From contig CM049306.1 of the NCBI GenBank assembly GCA_026874595.1, forward strand, positions 99,441,642 through 99,505,641: a stretch of DNA of 64,000 bases, given 5' to 3'. Made by a program: the position numbers and the translations under genes. Positions 46,385 through 60,221 of the stretch are shown here, piece after piece. Each line of letters begins with the position of its first letter. Position 1 is the stretch's first letter. Origin of the DNA: Sipunculus nudus (Eukaryota; Annelida; Sipuncula; Golfingiida; Sipunculidae). Under the pieces are notes generated by a model. That model worked only from the letters and a program-made list of their open reading frames with translations, made no database searches and was not told the origin of the DNA.

Positions 46385-46979
46385 ATTCAATTTTTTATGT
46401 GATGTATGCAAAATATTGCAAATTGTGAAGGATGGGGGGATTTCAACACCAGCGCAACAAATGTAGAGTTGAGCCCAGCTTTGTGTAGAGAAAATAGGTC
46501 ACAGTGCTGCTCCTTTACAGTGATGTGCATAAATATGGAAGGCCTTGACATAGCCCAGATATTGTGTAAACAAGTTACTGGATACATCCGGGTTTGGTCT
46601 TCCTCTACTCACTGAAGTAGACAGCATGTGAGTATGCATGGTGAAAATGTGTCTATTATGAGCCTGTATGTTGTATAGGCATATACAGTTGTATATAAAG
46701 TGTAAGTTAGAGGATGTTTAATATGGCTCTTATCTTACCATCTCACAGGGAGCTTTCTGTAGGTCATGGTACAGGTCGCATGGGGAGGCACTTGAAATTT
46801 GGAAGGGTATGTAGTTCCTATGTATGGTTTCCTGAAAATGATGATTGTGAGGATTCCTCTGCCCATCTAACAGTTAACAAATGATGCAAGATACAGCCAA
46901 ATATCACATACCTTAGAGGTGGCCTTTGATTGTGTGCATCATTAGTTGATATATGTAATCTTATGTCATAACTATTGTC

Positions 46980-49340
46980 CCCAGCTTCCTAGGAATTGGG
47001 GACATTGATTTGGGTTTGTCTGTCTGTTTTTCTGTCTGTCCGTCAGGTTTTCCGTCAAGAAAGCAGAAGTGTTTATGAATGATAATATATAGCATAGTGA
47101 GTTATACATAGTGACAATTACCTATCTGAAAGACCACCTGTCTAATAAGACCACCCTTGGATGAACAGAAATTGTTCATGATGAGTGTCTTTATCATTTG
47201 TATAAATGAGTTGTGCTTTTACTTTAATTTGAATATTCATCTAGCATTTATCATAATCTGTAAAAAGAGTATCTGTTTATTATCTGTTATTATCCTCAGC
47301 AGAGTGGGGGATATAGTGATCAGCTCCTTCTGTCTGTCCATCTGCGGGTCCGTCCATAATGTCTGTTAGTCCGTTAAAAAACAATTTTATGCGACGCGAT
47401 ATCTCGGAATATTTTTCCTCAGATCTACTTCCAATTTAAGTAGCAGGTGCATCTTATGGATCTCCAGAGCAGATTAATTTTTGGTCACACTTGCATGATT
47501 TTTTATTATTTATTTATTTTCTTTTCTGCAAAATTTTAACATTTCATATGTGACATGATAATTGCAGTAGCAGGTGCATCTTAGGGGTCTCCAGGGCTGA
47601 AGAGGTTTTGGTCACACTTGAATGATATTTGGATTTTTCAAAAATTTTTTTATACAAAATTTTTACTTTTCATATGTGACTTTATTTCTCAAAAAGTTTT
47701 ACTTGGATCTGCTTCTTATTAGATTTGCAGGTGCCTTTTAAGGGTCTCCTGAGTGGAATTTTTTATGAACCCTTCTAAGACCCGATGTATTTTGGTATAC
47801 CTAAAGTCCCCCCAATAGGTCCATCTGCCTGTCCGTCCGTTAACTTTTAGTGTAGCCACGATAACTTACCAGGGGTTTTATGGATTTTTACCAAACTCAC
47901 CATAACTACCTAATTATAGAATATCTCACCCGAGTTATATTATAGGCAAAATACCTGTATAATTAATGAGGTCAGAGGACACAAGGCTACTTTGTGATGT
48001 CACCAAGATAATGTATTAGGAATACAATAGATTTTGATCAAACTCAGTAGAAATATTAGTCAGTAAAATATCTCGCCTAATTTTGATTTCTAGCGAAATC
48101 CGCACATATTGAATAAGGTTTACTTTGGTGGCATCATGGTGACTTACCAAAAATGTTATGGATTTTCATGAATCTAATAAACATATAAATTACCAATAGA
48201 TTCTCTTATCTTAAATATATTCTAATCAAAATTCATGCATATTAAATGAGGTCAGAGGTCACCAGATACACAATGGGTGTATTATGCACATTTGTGATGC
48301 TTTAGTTATGCATTGTTTTATACAAAATTTTTTACATTTCACATGCATCACTATTACTCAAAAAGTTTTACTTGAATCTACTTCTAAATATAATATTAGG
48401 TGCATCCTATAAGTCACTTTCCATATTGGCAGCAGATTAGGTTCTCTGATTAAGCTTGCACAAAGTGTTTTCGGTCAGTTCTCTGACTGTGAGGGTGTGC
48501 ATGTGTGTGATGGGGTGTGTATACATTTCATATATTCTCGTTTGGCAGGGGTACAGTCCTCTGGACATTTTCTAGTCTAGGTTTATTTTTTAATGGTTTT
48601 AATATTTACACATTATAAGTAAAATAAGTATGTTATAGTAAATAACCCTGCCCTTATCAGTTATCACATTTATTTTGTTATTCTGGGTTATTCTGTGATG
48701 TGTATTTCCTGTATTTTTGTTGATAATAAAGTACCGGTAGTACTGGTATATTTATTCAATACTTATTTAGGTCAAAAGGAAGGTTTGTTTAATTTATTAA
48801 TTAATTGAGTCCTATTCCAATGACATTAAATATATACAGAAAAACTAAGGTTTTGTGATAAATAGTTTTATTATATGATGGCTGGTGGTAATTATTCCAC
48901 AGAATGTTCATGTCATTTTTAATGCAGGTTGTATTGAGCTGAATGCCTTGGTAATCAAATAATAACTCAGGAGCCAAATGTATTTTCCCCCTCTGCTGCA
49001 GAATGGGGGACATTGATTGTGGTTTTTCTGTCTGTCCCTATTTCTGTCTGTCCATCAAGTTTTCATTTCCGTGCAATAAGTTTACTAAATATCATCCAAT
49101 TTCATTCAAATTTTGGTGAGTGATTGCTCTCATGCATTCCTTGGTAACGTGGTTGGTTTTGGAGTGTCTGTCTGAAAATTTATTATCACCAGCTCCAAAA
49201 CAAACAAAAAATACCCCTTTTGTTCCAAATTCACAACAAAAATTATAACATGTGGAGACATCTTCAGGGGACAATGAAAACTACAATTAAAACAAAGGCA
49301 CTATGACATTTGGAGACATCTTCAGGGGAAAATAAAAACT
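46980..49340 (+). mobile_element. Helitron-like repeat region with GTCTGTCTGTCC-type heads
   Basis: Heads of a related family occur at about 46980 (CCCCAGCTTCCTAGGAATTG), 47295 (CTCAGCAGAGTGGGGGATAT) and 48990 (CCCTCTGCTGCAGAATGGGG), each followed by GTCTGTC/GTCCGTC runs. Between them are diverged internal repeats with GCAGGTGCATCTTANGGGTC and TTGGTCACACTTG. Ends are not resolved and several copies may overlap. Confidence 0.5.
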
Positions 49341-50040
49341 AAATCATATTGAGAAGGCAAGCATGAAGATAACAAGAACCAGCTACATATTATGCATATA
49401 TTAAAGAAAAAACTGTGTTTTGGACAATTTAGGAATGAGAATACTTTTGGTTACCACCTGTGTTCAATTATTTTTTCTCAAATTGACCATTATTAAACTT
49501 TTAAGGAGTAGGCCTATCATACTATCAACTGAAAAATAAACAAAATAAAAATACAAAACATTTTCATTATCTTAGCATTTACATCATGAGGTTAAGTTCT
49601 CACTTTACAGCGAGTTATAATTTAATTGACAGGTACAGTACTTCACTTGGCAGATACATTCAGCTTAGTGTCATGGCCAGTGATCCCTTTAGTGACCTTT
49701 TAGTTCATATAACATCCACACTATATTGCAGTCACAAGCTATATGTTTATACCTGCCATATCAGTATCAGGTGGAATGGTTTCTCTTGCAGTAAATATTC
49801 ATTCTCTGGTTTATGTTATATTCAACCAGCCTCACATTCTCAGGCTGATTAATTATTCATGAGTCCCATCAGAACCCAGTGCCTGTGATCAGCAGAGGAC
49901 TGTGGTCACACTTGCTGTGCACCTAGCACCATGGCAACTAGCTCAAGTGGCTGACTGTTGTTTGTATTATTTTGTTTTATTTTATTCATTTTGCCATATA
50001 TTTCAGACCAGCTAATTACGGAGCTATATCTGAGCTAAAA

Positions 50041-53000
50041 ATGAACGTGGCTGGATACCCACCTGGACCTGGTGGACAACCCTACCCCCAAGGACAACCA
50101 GGTGGCTACAACCAAGGTCAGCCAGGGTCATACCCCCAAGGTCAGCCAGGGTCATACCCTCAGGGTCATCCAGGGGCACCCTACCCTCAAGGACAGCCAC
50201 AAGGTGAATCAAATTTTACATGATGGTATTCAGTATTATAATATTGATGAACGTTTACAATATTATATTTATGATACAATGTGAGTGTATAACAGATATT
50301 TGTTCATTTTATCAAAACCCGTTATTCTAGATCTGTTTAGCTCTTTATAAATTTCACCCATATGTTATACATGCAGTGTATTTGTATGTTTGTATACCAC
50401 TCTATCTAGGAATGCATCTTGGTAGGGCTAGAATAGTTTTCAGTGCCCTTACATACTTCATTCTAGTCATATGTTTAATATAAGATTATGAATAAATTTC
50501 ATATTATATTCACCATTAATTTTTAGTTGCATTGTTGTATCAGAGTGAAGTCTCATTTCCCTATTACCATGACAGGACAGCCTGGCTTTGGTGGAGGACC
50601 ACCACCAAATCCACCAGTGACCTCTGAGAATGTACAAGCTAGCGCTCCACCACTGGAAGACATGGACAAGGTACCAGGCTATGAAAACGTTAACTTTGGA
50701 GGGGGTAAGCACTAGAGATCAGTATCTGATCAGTTTCATAATTTATATACAGGTAATTTATTATTACCAGCTGTACATAACAAGGAACACTTTACTGCAA
50801 ACTTCAAGGAAGAAATAACAGGATGTAAATTGGTACTTGTTCCTTATCTGCACACTGGAAAACAGACAGAAAGATTTACAATATTGGTCATAAATATTTC
50901 CATCTTAAAACTATATAAATCATTATTGTTTGACCAAAACTATATTCACAAATACCACTAAGGATAAGATACAAGGAAAGTGAGCCCTTTCATTCAAGAA
51001 AGGAACAAATATATCAGATAGTGTAGCCCACTAAAGGTTTTGTATAATATTACATTGTGAGCTTCACATATGTCATATAATTAGTTATGAATGTTGTATC
51101 TGAACATCTTGTTTATTTCTACACTTTATCAAATTATTCAAGGTTGTATCTGCATGGAGGCTTTTTTATTCATTAAAATTACAGTATTTCATTGCTTTCA
51201 TTGATTTTATGTAAAACACCATTAGGGTTTGTTTCTCATTAACAAATGCCATTTAATTATGGCATCTCAAGGTCTCCTAGCCCTGGGCTTTCAGCTGGGT
51301 ACTAGTCTGGTGCCATTCAAGTTTAAACTAGAGATGTAGGGCAGAAGATTGAAAGTAAAGGAACCTCCATGGTGACTTGATGCCGATTATAATCAATCAT
51401 GCTTAATGTTGTCATGGTTTTGTTATCAGCTGTCCTTCCTCCCCCACCATCACAGCCTCCAGCTGCTGCCCCTGAGGACAGACTACCACCATCAAAGTGA
51501 GTGCCACATATTGTTATACCCCTGTATAGGTATTCTAACAGTCAATACTGAAGTGCTGGTTCTGTGTTTGATGGATTGTCTAATTAACTTATGGGTATTG
51601 TTGTCAAATCCTAAAAGCTGGTTATCAGTAGATGTGGTGTAAGATTTGATATTTTTCTGATCACTTGGGCTTGTAGTTAGATGTAATAGAATTTTATTTA
51701 TATTTTACAAAAATATACTGAGTAAAATTACTGGTGGAGTTGAAAAAGTGAATAGGGTGCAGATACATCATAAAAAAATATACTTCACTGTATAATCCAG
51801 TGCCACTGCCACAGAAGGAAGCAGTCAAAAGCAATATATATTTATGTGGCGATACCTGGTGGCAAAATACATAACTACATAGTTGTATCTAAAACAGAGA
51901 GAGAGAGAGAGAGCCTGTTTACATATAAGAAAAACAAACAAGTCCATAAATATAAAAAAATGCCTATTTGTAGATATGTTATATCCAAAATTCTTCAGTA
52001 AAGTCTGAAAGGTTTTGTATGTACATCCAAATCTGATTTCTTAACCTATTACCCCTTAACTTGTGCATATACTTTGAAACTCTGATAGATACATAAAGTT
52101 CCATGTAGTGGTACATTGGTGACTATTTTGGTTGTCTCTTGTACTGACAGTGTACCTCAGTTGTCTGAGGACACAGCCAGGGCTGCACTGCTTGAGCACG
52201 TTGCTGATCACTGCTGCTACGGCAAGGCGCCAGCAGAGGAGCTGCAGTTCCTGGACCTCAAGTCAACCAGTGCCTTTCATGTGAGTGCTGGTTGTACTCT
52301 TTATTTTATGACTTGACATGTTAAGACTCAAATATTGAGCATCCAATCAATATTAAGAACATCAGTCTCACACATTTGACTTTTGATATCTATTCAATTA
52401 AGTTAGTTTTTATTTGAGTAAATGCATGATAGTTGATATTTACCCATAGTTTGCATAGAGTTTTTAAAGATAAATTGAATTAGTCATAAGTACTGATACA
52501 TTGCTTTAAGTGTTTAAAGAAAGTATATCCCAAATTCCATTCCTTTCTGACTGCCTCACTTACAATACCACTACAACACAATTCTTTGTGTCCTGCTTTT
52601 GCACTGATTATGTGTTATCTCTGTTAACAATATTTACCTTTCTGAAGCTCATTTTTACTGAATTTATTGATATTTTATTTCTCAGGTCCTTGGTCATTTA
52701 GGTTCGCTAAACTTTTGTCTGCTCCAAACTACACACAAACGAAGGATTGATAAAATGCTGGATGGTTATTAATTCTGCAGTTGGTAAACATTTCTTAATA
52801 AACAGGATGCACCCTTGTCACAAAAGCCTTTTTTTACCTGCATATTAATAAACTTTTAATTATGATGCACCTTCCTCAGATACAAAATATATCCAGCCAA
52901 GTCTGAACAGTTATACAGTACTATGTTAGTGTTGACAAAAAAGAAACCTGGACAGCTGAGTGGTAAAATGCTTGACTCTCTCCGCTGGCGACCCAGGTTC

Positions 53001-56000
53001 AATTCCCAGCATAGCTATGAGAGTGGGTTGTAGTTGTCTGTCTAAGGTCGCCGGTTTTCTCTGGGAATTCCCGTTTCCACCACCCTGACCGTCTACCGAG
53101 CACCAACATCTGAGCCATGGATAGTGCCTTGTATTAGTTATTATAACTAGTTGTACAATCCATGTAAAATAAATAAAGTTAATATTTATACAAGTAATGA
53201 AGATTGGTTAAAATTTCAACTTATGAATTCTGGCTTTCAAACAATAGCTTGCCTGTAGAGCATGTTAAAGTGAGCTCTGTTCATTTCAGTATCAACTTGA
53301 TAGCTTCACTGAATCAAGAAAAACAGCATGGACACATGAACCATATAATGGTATGTGCCTCTTATTCCTTGTTAAGAAATTTATGAAAATTTAGAAATAT
53401 CAACATTTTTAATAATTTATTGTATAACATACCTGGTTGTTATATTTTCAGCGAGATCAGACTGTAAAAAAATATGTGGCCCAAAAAAGTTAGTCCCTAA
53501 ATACATTTATGACATGGGATTGATTTGTTGCATTATATTGAACATGTACTTTAAAACATAGTTTATTATGCTGATCATCACACTTACAGCTTCACAGTTA
53601 AACAAAGCAGATACTTGATCCTGTTGACATGATGACCAGTACACATTCCGGCTGTACAATATAGTTACATATTCCAGTTGAATGTTACACAACACTTTTA
53701 CAGATTCTTGGAGGACTTTAAGGTTATTAACACTTGTCATACACTGAGCATTAGAAGTTGAACAGCTTGTGCAGTCTTGCTATTGCTTTTTTTCCACACT
53801 GGACATAATATAAAATATCAGTGTTTTCCTTATTTAGCTCTAAAAGAATACAGTAACCATAGACCAGCACTTTATGCTACTATTTTATGTCAAAAAATTA
53901 AAATAAATTATGGTAAATGTTTATCTTATGTTTCATCCCTGTGTAATACTATATATTATTAATATTATATATGATTATAGGTCAGCCGATCGATGGTCCG
54001 TTTAACGGCCCAGCTCCTGGACCTTGGGATATCCAGGTGATGCCAGCCAAGAAGTTTACAGACGCTACTCAGTTCATAGAGATACCACACACCGCATCTG
54101 TCAAGGTGAGCTTCCAATTTATATTACAAATATGAGACTCTTTATATTATTATACTTGATGTTTATGTGTTATGATACAGTGCTGATCTTAAATTACATT
54201 TCCTGCTTTAATAGTGTTAAATAATAAAAGATTTCACTCTAGATATGTTTCCAACCAAATATGGGACAATATTTTCCATCTTACAAAATCACCGCTGTTT
54301 CATATATATATTTTATATATTTATTTCTAATATGGATATGCCCGTATCTGCAGTCTCATTCAACAGGCCATTGATTGCAGTTGATAAAATCAAAAATAAT
54401 CAAATTGAATAAAAATATATATATATTCATGATAAAAAATACCTTTGATATAAATTACTATCATAGGTAAAAAAAAATTATGAGAAATACCTGTGATAAA
54501 AAAAGATCAAACTGGCACATGCATATAATCACAAAAGAACAAAAGAAGAACAAAAATGAATCATTTGTATACAGTAAATCATGTACAGATTATGTATAAC
54601 AGAAAGAAAAAATTGAGAAGTTAGGCCGAAAAAAAAGGTATGGTTCTCAGGCACTTTTTTCAGAAACCAGTGTAGGTGGGCAATATTTTTTACCTTTTTT
54701 TTGTATGTTTAGATAAAAATGTCTTATGATCAGGGAAAAGCATAAAAATAACAGATTTTTTTTGCTAAACAAGTTAAATCACTACATAACAAAAGAAATC
54801 TTTTCAAAATTGTATTATGTTATCTTCTTTAAAGATGAAATTCAAAATAAATATTTTTAATGGGGGGGGGGGGGGTTAAAATTGATACAGGCGGTGCCTG
54901 AGAACATTACCTTTTATTTTTTTTTAGCTTAGTTTTACTTATGTGTTTCAGCCGTGTCATTTGTGTGTGGGAATCGGCAGAATAAGGTGTAAGCAGTGTA
55001 TTGGAAATGGACAGGTGAGTGCTGTTGCATAAATAAATCTATTTTTTACATATAAAATATTAAAATAAATCAGTTTTGATCAGAGCTTATAGAAATTTTG
55101 ATAAAAATCATGCAATATTTGGATACTAAATATAGTATACTATTTTTGGATACTGAATATCATTTTTAAAAATATGAATTACATTTTTTTGGTTGCATGG
55201 ATATAATAAATAAAACTAATTGAATAAATCAACACCAATACCATATTTCACAAAAAATAACAATAAAAGTGAAACAATTCGCTGTCAACTAGCATATAAC
55301 TGACAAAAGTCATGATAAATAAATTAAAGGTGTTGCCACAAAGTTTTTTGTCTCTTAAAAGGTATATCTGTCCACCCAGGCTTAAAATAATTATTAAAAT
55401 ATTATTAAAAATGATTACAGTGAAACTCCTACTTTGTGGACAACTCAGAAAGGCGGACAACTCACTAATGCGGACACTTAATCTCAGTCCCTTCAAATTT
55501 GCCTCTATATTATGTTTAACATAAACTCAGTAAAGCGGACAACTCACTATCCCAGACAACGGACAAACTTCCCCGTCCCGCTTGTGTATCCAGTACATAT
55601 TTCCACCCTCTAAAGCGGACAGACATCACAAGTTATATTTTTTTGTTCATATATCTGCTAGAGGACAGCCTGAGGACAAGCGTAATTTGGTGCACCATCA
55701 TGATGTTACATGTGAATATACAGTCGAAATTGTTGTTTATTTCTATAAATGTGTAGATATCACAATCATAACTTTATTAAGATTGGCCGGCCAATCAAAA
55801 AAAAAGCTTTCAAACAGCTTTTCATTTGACAAGACCACCATTAAAAACTAAAGTTCGTGCATTGTGACGGGCGTCCGGCCTGGGGAGCCTTAACTAGTTA
55901 GTGTCAGTTTGAACTTTGTTATTGTGAATGCGTTGTGAAGACTATCCTTTAACAAATAATCATGCGGTCCGAATGCTGTCAATAATCAATCATCTATATA

Positions 56001-59000
56001 CCTAGTGCAACCATCCAACCTAGATCAGTGTGCGAGGCCTAGCTGATACAGTTGAAAGAGAGAAAGAAAGTCTTTGTCTTTCTTTTTTTCAATAACCATA
56101 TTTTATAAATTTTAAATCCATATTTAAGCTATTTTGAAAATGATTTAAATAAAATTTATGTATTTAAAATTAAGCGTGAACATAATCAAGACAGAGGTTA
56201 TCAGTAACATTCCATGAAGAATTGACGCAATATGCCAAACTCCTCTAAACAGGACAACTCACTAATACGGACAAAATTCTCCAGTCCCTTGGGTGTCCGG
56301 CTGAGAGGAGTTTCACTGTATTTGTACATTGATTGCCTGTTAAACAATATAAATACCATGTTTCTGTATTGTATACTGAGAGTACTGTGTTCTGGGACTC
56401 TATAATTGTGTGGACAATTTCTGTTTTTCTCTACTGTAGATCCGCTGTTCCTTCTGTCATGGGCGATGTCATCAGGAATACTACGAGTTTGGGGAGAGAC
56501 GGCACCGCTCCTGCACTTCCTGCAATGGGGATGGACACAGGAGGTACATCCATAACCAGTGCTTAAAGGAGCCTATACCAGTATCTGACATCTGTTAACT
56601 AAAGATAATCCCTTGAACATTTCATAAAGATGGGCCTGGAAACACAGATCCCACCACACACAGGCTATTGTTTTGTTTATATAAACAAGTTTATAACATG
56701 TGGGGGGCCCACCAAAATATTCCAAACACAGTCAACATGGACATCTTTTGGCAAGGCAGACAAACCAGAATTTAGCCAAGTAGTGACCTTTCAACTTTTG
56801 CACATAGGCATCCAACCACCTTCAATAAAGTGGGGGTTTTTTCCTGTTTGACAACATGGTACATGTACCGTGTTTTCTTACAGCTTAAAGTTAAACAAGG
56901 CCATACATATATCACAGAGGCATTAATTTAGAAGAACCTTTCTTAGCAGGAGTTACTCACAGTTTATTAATGTGTATGCAGAGTCGGTCAGAAATCACAT
57001 TAAATCTATGGATAAGGCAGGTGAATGGCTGGCTTTAAAGAAGGAAAAAAGATTGATTGTTTTTCACCATCAGTTATTCAGTAATATGCTACCATCAGCT
57101 CATCACACTTCTTAAAGAGTCATTAATTTTTAATTCTTCACTTTCATGTTTGCAGATTAAACTTTTTTTCAGGGGGGTGGGGGGGGGGGGAATTTCCATA
57201 TATTTTTCACTTGTTATTTATTTAGGCTATAATCTATTTATAAAATCTGATTCACGTGACTTTCTATTTGCAAATTGCAAAATTCTATTTTCTATTGGTT
57301 CGTTATAGTTTGCATATTTTGCAGTCCTTATCTAGCTAGTTTAATGATATGTTTACTATGGTTAAAGGTGCTATACATGCTCGGGTACAGGGCAGATTCG
57401 TTGTAATACCTGTGATGGCCGTGGCCAGCTGAAGTGCTACATCAGACTCACAGTCACATGGTGAGAATGATCAGGTTTTGATCTTATCATGATGTGTAAT
57501 TTTACATATGATTTTAGTCTGTTAATGGCTTAGAATTTCAGTCTTCATAATTGGTTAATATTCATATAAAAATACAAGAATCATTTATTCATTTTCAGAG
57601 GAATTTTTAGAAAATTCCTGTCAGATATATATTTCATGTAATTCAAAGACATAAATATTATCATGTGGCATATTATTGACAAAATAAAATTATTTACCAT
57701 TTATTATTATTGTTATTAAATTAATACCATAATAATTTTTATTGATAAATTACAATATTAATACATTGTAATTCTTACTGTTTTTATGAATACATCTAAA
57801 TGTACTGCTTCTTTCTGTGTAGTGATGTCCTGTTTTGATTTTAACTTGTTTTTGCATCAATTAGATTTTAAATTTATTTGTAATAGGTCTAAATTGTAAC
57901 CAATATCATATTTCTTTTAAATCTTGGGAAATTTAGGAAAAATCACAGAGAGGACTTTGTATCTGACACCACATCCCTGCCTAACGAGCTGATAATCGGC
58001 AGTACTGGACAGGTGGCCTTCCAAGAGGAGTATCCCAGAGTAAGCCAGTCTTAACAGTTTGGAATCACTTCTTACATAAATCTGCTTTGTGAATAAATAC
58101 ATAATATTTACATGTTTTAACTATTAATAGTATTATTAACTATTTTAACTATTAACTAAATAAATAGCTGGACATAGATGTATGTTGTAAATGATGGTTC
58201 TAATGTGACACTCTGAATCACGCCTTTGTTGGTAAAATGGTAAAGAGAGCAACCATGGCATCTACCATAACAGTTTAATTGAGAAATAACCAAACACATT
58301 GACTTTCCATTAAAATTTCAATTTGGCATCACTTCTCAGTTCATGTACAATGGTTTGAGGTGTCATACTGCACACACAGTGTGTACCATCAGTCTTAGAA
58401 ATACTTGACCGCTGAATGTCTTAAAGAAGATAAATCTTGTGGGGTAAAGATTTACTAACATACGAAGCTGATGGAAAGGTTTGAGATCTAAGAAACAATC
58501 CCATCACCCAGCCTCTTTGGGACGCAGGTGATCTTATGGCCAAATAATGCATAGGTATGCTATTTGCGGACGCAAGTAATCTGTTGTTTATTCACACAGC
58601 AGCACCTCTGGATCAGCTACATCATGGCTTGTACAAATGCACTTGAAAACGATGAAATAGCAGTTGAAATTAACTACATATTATACCAAAGCAGCTTGTC
58701 TTGTTGTCACACCAGGTTATGAAAATGGTGTTCAGAGTGAATTATCATGACTTATATTTCAGATAGAATGTTTACTAGAGGATATGAACTAAATAAGATG
58801 AACAAAAATGATTGGTACAGCTGATTTTTATGCAACTATGGAATGCTTCTTTAATCTTTAATCTTATGATTATAAAGCTGATTAATAGAAATAAAAAATG
58901 CCTGCAGAAAGATTACAGTTCATCAGTTAAAAACCATGGACATTTTTACTGCACAAATATAACATTAAGATTTCACTAAAGTGATATTTAACACTGAATT

Positions 59001-60221
59001 TTACCACACTAGGTGTACCCAGTGAACCACTTCCCAGACCAAGCCATAAACAGCGCCTCCAGACAGCTGGTCACAAAACACAACACGGCCTTCCCCATGG
59101 AGAAGATCCTTCTACAGGTAAGATACAAACATACAGTGGATGAGGAATGTGGTCATTAAATGGTAAATAAATGAACAGTTTAAACCTCCAATTCTATGAA
59201 TATGCTGAAATACACAGCTTCATCTCAATTGGCTGAAATAGTTCGGGCCCAAGACATTAGTCATAAAATTTGCTGTGAGGCTGGAGCAGAAGAGACCATG
59301 TGGGTCACAGGTGCTGCCATCTGGATGTTAAATATATAACTAATTCATATTCATGTTAAGATACTGACATACAGAATAATTACTATTCAACATCAACCTC
59401 CCATGCCAAGACATTTTTATGAGCTAAAGCATGATTTTTACAACCCAGTGACAGCTATCCAGGCATGGAATTGTTCTGTTTTCATATCTTAGTAACAAAT
59501 ACCAGGATGACCAACTATGTAGGTCCAAGCTATATAACTTACCCTCAAAATTTATATATACAGTACAGCGCCTCATATATTTTGTAATTATGACTCGCAA
59601 GGGCTTGCAGTCATGTGTTTAAGCCCAGTAATGACCTTAATTACATGTACTTTAAATTCTATTGTATACATTACATATTTGATAGATTTAATGTTAAGCA
59701 ATCATTTGCATTGACAAATCTGGAAGTATCAGTGTTTCTACATGTAAAAAAAATCAAAGATTATTTCAGTTTGTAGAAGAATATGAAAACTCTTTGAAAT
59801 GGAAACATACCTAGTTAAACAATTTAAATCTTTCTGGAATCTAATACATTGTTAGGCTCCGATAATACCCGAAGACTTGCAAATGATTAATATCTGGAAA
59901 ATTTTGATAATAACATCTGATATCCTGATAGGAAATTTAATGTTTTGGGAAAGTCTTTGGCCATACATTTGTATGCTTAGTATTGAGAAGCATAACCACC
60001 ACTCACTGTTCAATTGAATGTTTGTGAACTATTATTCTACAACACTTGATAAATGAACACATTTGCTGTTTCAGAAACACATGGTTCGAATCATCCCCAT
60101 CACTGAAGCTATCTACTCTTGGAAAGACACCAATTCTAACTACTTTGTATATGGTTTTGAGAGCAAAGTTTATGCTCCACACTACCCTCAGAAATGCTGC
60201 TGGGGTTGTACAATCCTGTAA
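50041..60221 (+). CDS. SSUH2: Protein SSUH2 homolog
   Basis: Twelve exons, 50041-50203, 50576-50704, 51430-51496, 52151-52280, 53290-53350, 53981-54105, 54952-55014, 56440-56543, 57368-57460, 57937-58039, 59013-59117 and 60075-60221, join without frame conflict into 1290 nt, or 429 aa plus TAA. Residues 1-60 are Gly/Pro/Gln-rich repeats (QGQPGSYP type) and residues 99-113 are proline-rich. Residues 227-300 carry six CxxC pairs, mostly CxxCxGxG (C227/C230, C238/C241, C249/C252, C271/C274, C282/C285, C293/C296), as in DnaJ zinc-binding regions. Then follow the SSUH2 C-terminal blocks (NELIIGSTGQVAFQEEYPR; YSWKDTNSNYFVYG). The end CCWGCTIL could be a CaaX prenylation site. Human SSUH2 is linked to tooth development; the biochemical role is unclear. 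The start at 50041 is conservative: the frame is open back to the acceptor at 50006, so a further upstream exon is possible. Confidence 0.96.
52946..53177 (+). mobile_element. tRNA-derived SINE
   Basis: A-box-like CAGCTGAGTGGTAAAATGC and B-box GGTTCAATTCC (52996-53006) form a tRNA-related head starting at 52946. A body with TCGCCGGTTTTCTCTGGGAA and CACCACCCTGACCGTC follows, resembling the conserved central domains of invertebrate SINEs, and the tail is AAAATAAATAAAG. It lies in the SSUH2 intron between exons 52151-52280 and 53290-53350. Confidence 0.85.
54624..54927. mobile_element. MITE with GTTCTCAGGCAC inverted repeats, copy 2
   Basis: The left end AAAGGTATGGTTCTCAGGCAC and right end GTGCCTGAGAACATTACCTT are inverse, with A-rich flanks (GGCCGAAAAAA; TTTTTTTTTAGC). 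Internal stretches match the copy at 44716-45055 in the opposite orientation, for example GGGAAAAGCATAAAAATAACAG. The right end abuts the polypyrimidine region before SSUH2 exon 54952-55014. Confidence 0.78.
55418..56318. mobile_element. Tc1/mariner-type (pogo/Tigger-like) MITE
   Basis: The ends are CAGTGAAACTCCT and its inverse AGGAGTTTCACTG, flanked by TA at 55416-55417 and 56319-56320. Subterminal motifs GCGGACAACTCACTAATGCGG are repeated near both ends. The CAGTGAAACTCC end and TA duplication fit pogo/Tigger-related elements. No transposase frame is seen in 901 bp. It lies in the SSUH2 intron before exon 56440-56543. Confidence 0.85.
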
